From assembly GCA_000437675.1 (NCBI GenBank), contig FR901739.1:1-7144 (forward strand): a stretch of 7,144 nt of DNA. The letters are read 5' to 3'. The DNA is from Prevotella sp. CAG:891 (GTDB taxonomy: Bacteria > Bacteroidota > Bacteroidia > Bacteroidales > Bacteroidaceae). Below the pieces are notes generated by a model. The model was not told the origin of the DNA and ran no database searches. It worked only from the letters and a program-made list of their open reading frames with translations. Each line of letters opens with the position of its first letter. The first letter of the stretch is position 1. Made by a program: the position numbers and the translations under genes. Shown here one piece after another: positions 5,193 through 7,144 of this stretch.

Positions 5193-6353
5193 TTAGAACT
5201 TGGCAGTTACCTGCACGTCGAAGGTGTTGTAGCGCGAGTCGGTGCGCGTGGCGGCGCGTCGGGCTGTGCGGTCGTCGGTAAAGGTGTAGTTAAGCTGGAA
5301 AATCAGGTTTTTACCTAAGTGGTAGTTTCCCGAAATGCCATAGTCGGTTCGGAGCGAACTCCACGTTTTGGCGTCGCGGTAGCAGTCGTAGCGACCGTAA
5401 ATTTTGAGGTTCTTGATTACAGGCACCCCGATGGTGGCATACCAGGCATCCGAACGGTCGGGAGCTGCGGCATTGGTGACCACTCCGCCCACCGAACTCA
5501 TGTATTCGCCACGTACGGTCCAGTCGCTTTCATACTTCATGCCCACGCCCCATCTTACGCGTTTCACGCTTTTCAGGTGGTTGGGGTTGGAAGCATCGTA
5601 TTTTTCGTTGGTGTATTTGCCGTTCCAACCGAAACCGCCGATAGCGAGGTCCTTGATAGGCGAAATCCAGAGTCCGCCAATGAGGTCTTTGTGGTGGTCT
5701 TTGTCGGCATGGTTGATACCCTGTCCGTTGAAGAAGCCTAATTGGTAGTGAATCCACTTGTGTCCGTCGGCACCCGGGAGCAGGTCGCCTTGAATTTGCA
5801 CACCCAAGTCGCGGCCCGAACTTTTGTGTTCGCCGTTTCGATCGCCGATGGAGGCTATTTTCATGGTGGCTTGCGAATAGCAGCCGTAGCCCACCTTTAA
5901 GGGGCTGTAAGGATTTTCAAAACCGAAGGGACGCTTGAATTGTCCGAGTTTGACGCGGAAAAAGTCGAACTTTTGCCATTCCATGAAGGCGTCAACTACG
6001 CGCGGACCTTTGTCGACACCCGGTGCACCGTTTACTTCGAGTTGGAACTTGTAGTAAAAATCGTTGAACACATGGCCATCGGCATACAAACGCACAAAGC
6101 GAAGGTCGAAACCTCCGTTGGTGGCCTGACCGCTGCGGTCGCTGATGGAATATTTGGCAATGATGTAGCCGCCAAAGTTGATGGTGGGCTTCATGGTTTG
6201 CAGCAATTTCGAATCGGTGTTTTTGCTTTCGAAAGTGATGCCTTGCGTTTCGCGTTCCGTTTCGCGCGGTGCGTTGCCCTCGTTGTCGGCCCTGGCAGTT
6301 TGCGAGGCTAAGGCCAAAAGGGCTACCATGCTTGTTTTAAGTAAGTGTTGCAT
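5193..6353 (-). CDS. Phosphate-selective porin O/P-like outer-membrane protein
   Basis: 386 residues. The signal peptide MQHLLKTSMVALLALASQ...ARA is cleaved after about Ala22. The mature protein shows the PF07396 (OprO/OprP) pattern: NFGGYIIAKYSIS near the first strand, then FDLRFVRLYADGHVFNDFYY with the conserved R-x-x-R/L-type stretch, DAFMEWQ, LGQFKRPFGFENPYSP, and SSGRDLGVQIQGDL. Alternating beta strands continue to a C-terminal Phe (VQVTAKF), the usual beta-signal for BamA-dependent insertion. The expected role is a trimeric 16-strand porin for anions; whether this one favours phosphate cannot be read from the sequence, and no Pho-type genes are nearby. ATG at 6353 is chosen because an in-frame upstream TTG (6383) is part of the -7 box. 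The gene is alone between a terminator upstream (6422-6462) and one downstream. Confidence 0.85.
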   Translation of the reverse strand: MQHLLKTSMVALLALASQTARADNEGNAPRETERETQGITFESKNTDSKLLQTMKPTINFGGYIIAKYSISDRSGQATNGGFDLRFVRLYADGHVFNDFYYKFQLEVNGAPGVDKGPRVVDAFMEWQKFDFFRVKLGQFKRPFGFENPYSPLKVGYGCYSQATMKIASIGDRNGEHKSSGRDLGVQIQGDLLPGADGHKWIHYQLGFFNGQGINHADKDHHKDLIGGLWISPIKDLAIGGFGWNGKYTNEKYDASNPNHLKSVKRVRWGVGMKYESDWTVRGEYMSSVGGVVTNAAAPDRSDAWYATIGVPVIKNLKIYGRYDCYRDAKTWSSLRTDYGISGNYHLGKNLIFQLNYTFTDDRTARRAATRTDSRYNTFDVQVTAKF

Positions 6354-6380
6354 AAGAAAGTCAAAGTTCAAAAGATACTG

Positions 6381-6388
6381 CAAAGTTA
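6381..6388 (-). promoter_or_regulatory. Bacteroidetes -7 box of the porin gene
   Basis: The minus strand reads TAACTTTG, a perfect TAnnTTTG, preceded by a very A+T-rich stretch without an obvious TTTG at -33. The inferred leader is about 20 bases before the ATG at 6353. Confidence 0.65.
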
Positions 6389-6421
6389 CTAAATAAAAAT
6401 TAAGTTATTCGGATTGATACG

Positions 6422-6462
6422 AAAAATAGCCCAACTTCCTCCGTGAAGGGAAGTTGAGCTAT
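6422..6462 (-). terminator. Rho-independent terminator upstream of the porin gene
   Basis: On the minus strand ATAGCTCAACTTCC (6462-6449) pairs with GGAAGTTGGGCTAT (6439-6426), 14 bp with one wobble pair, followed by five T residues (6426-6422, the first shared with the stem). It ends transcription of the helical-protein gene, whose apparent TAG stop lies inside the 5' arm of the stem. Confidence 0.85.
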
Positions 6463-7048
6463 GGGCAATTTTGAATGTTCAGTATGCTGTAGCTACTGCT
6501 GCACCCGATGGACAGGCAGCTGCTCTTAGGGCAGATACACCTTGCGCTTTTGAGCCGTTGGGCGTAGCCTACTACATTGTTGCTGTAGGTGTTGATGGAA
6601 GCCTCTCTCTTCTTGTCGAGTTTATCCAGTTGTTTTTTGTAATTCTCGTAGAGTTGTATCAGGGCTTGGGCATTGGCAATGGGGTTCTGCATGAGTTCTT
6701 CATACTTTTTGTCGTAAGCAGCGCTGTAGCCCAGGCCTTCTTCGTATAAGGCATTAAGCGCTTGTTTGCATAGCTCGGGGTATCGGGCTACCTGGCTGTC
6801 TTCTTCCGTCATCGCTTGAATGGCTTGCTGAATGAAGGCTTCAGCTTGGTCGTAGACCGAGGGGAAGTCTTGGGCAGATGATAGCAGCCTTACTATTTCG
6901 TCTTTTAGGGCGTTGAGATTGGCGTGGGTTTGGTTGTACAGGGTGTCGCCTAATGTTTCGCCAGGGGTGAAATCTCTGGCGTGGGCCTGAAGAGGGGCTT
7001 ACATCCACATGATGAGGAGGGCAAGAAGGGTTAGAAATACTTTGTCAT
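6459..7048 (-). pseudogene. Broken gene for a secreted, mainly helical protein of unknown family
   Basis: The frame from 6998 to the TAG at 6459 encodes 179 residues beginning APLQAHARDFTPGETLG; helical heptad-like segments follow (for example YENYKKQLDKLDKKREASIN). The start of the gene is damaged. ATG at 7048 gives MTKYF and then stops, but adding one base in the TTT run (7037-7035) continues as LTLLALLIMWM, a signal-peptide core, up to a TAA (7001-6999), then APLQA, a normal peptidase I cleavage end. A third lesion is possible: the current C-terminus is oddly Cys-rich (ARCICPKSSCLSIGCSSSYS), while removing one base from the AAAA run at 6551-6548 gives an ordinary Ala-rich end (VSALRAAACPSGAAVATAY) that stops at 6479, before the terminator. 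The product is not recognised. ATG at 6812 could start a shorter protein, but without a signal peptide. Confidence 0.65.
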
Positions 7049-7070
7049 AAGCAATAGGTTTTTATTGCTT
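7049..7070 (-). promoter_or_regulatory. Perfect hairpin directly abutting a start codon
   Basis: On the minus strand AAGCAATA (7070-7063) and TATTGCTT (7056-7049) form an 8-bp perfect stem with a 6-base loop, immediately before the ATG at 7048. It would cover the ribosome-binding region and could restrict translation, or be incidental. Upstream (7071-7144) only a weak -7-like TAGCTTTA near the right edge is visible. Confidence 0.35.
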
Positions 7071-7144
7071 GGAGCCAATGTTGTCCTAAGCGTTTTTCGA
7101 TAAAAACAAAAAAAAGGAAGTAAAGCTAAGGTAGAATGAACTAC

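Noticed and set aside
5319..5741. Plus-strand frame opposite the porin gene
   Set aside because: A shadow of the porin coding sequence; the porin frame has a clear family match and signal peptide.
6353..6383. TTG at 6383 as start of the porin gene
   Set aside because: This TTG is part of the TAACTTTG promoter box; ATG at 6353 opens a proper signal peptide.

Overview
The window looks like chromosomal DNA of a Bacteroidales bacterium (Prevotella/Bacteroides-like). Upstream of several genes there is a Bacteroidetes -7 promoter box of the form TAnnTTTG. Start codons lack Shine-Dalgarno sequences. The encoded families are typical of the phylum: a POTRA-less BamA-type barrel, a PCMD-like secreted protein, an OprO/P-type porin, a LytS-type kinase and small lipoproteins. 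Every gene I can support is on the minus strand, so transcription runs from high to low coordinates.

Right part (about 2,460-7,144), richer in G+C: (i) a secreted helical protein of unknown family (6459-7048), broken in its signal peptide by an apparent one-base frameshift and a TAA codon; (ii) a phosphate-selective porin O/P-like protein (5193-6353) with its own promoter and terminator; (iii) a two-gene operon of a short BamA/TamA-type outer-membrane barrel (3550-4788) and a PCMD-like secreted protein (2537-3487), closed by a strong rho-independent terminator (2457-2501).

Left part (1-2,456), visibly more A+T-rich and full of repeats: a 21-bp tandem repeat (2160-2275) and two 21-bp-spaced direct repeats (1913-1951) precede a lipoprotein operon. 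Its first gene is intact (1402-1851). Its second (1042-1392) carries a TAA directly before the lipobox Gly-Cys. A terminator (984-1017) and a roughly 195-bp palindromic, MITE-like element (787-983) follow. At the left edge a LytS/YehU-type histidine kinase (2-655) is joined in frame, just after its phospho-acceptor region, to a transposase-like DRGYRG segment, so the kinase is truncated or rearranged.

Functionally the window is an envelope locus: outer-membrane barrels, surface or secreted proteins and lipoproteins, with one membrane sensor kinase. No known defence, CRISPR or biosynthetic system is visible. The most unusual points are the kinase/transposase chimera, two genes each disrupted in the signal peptide, the barrel plus PCMD-like operon, and the helically phased 21-bp repeats at the lipoprotein promoter.
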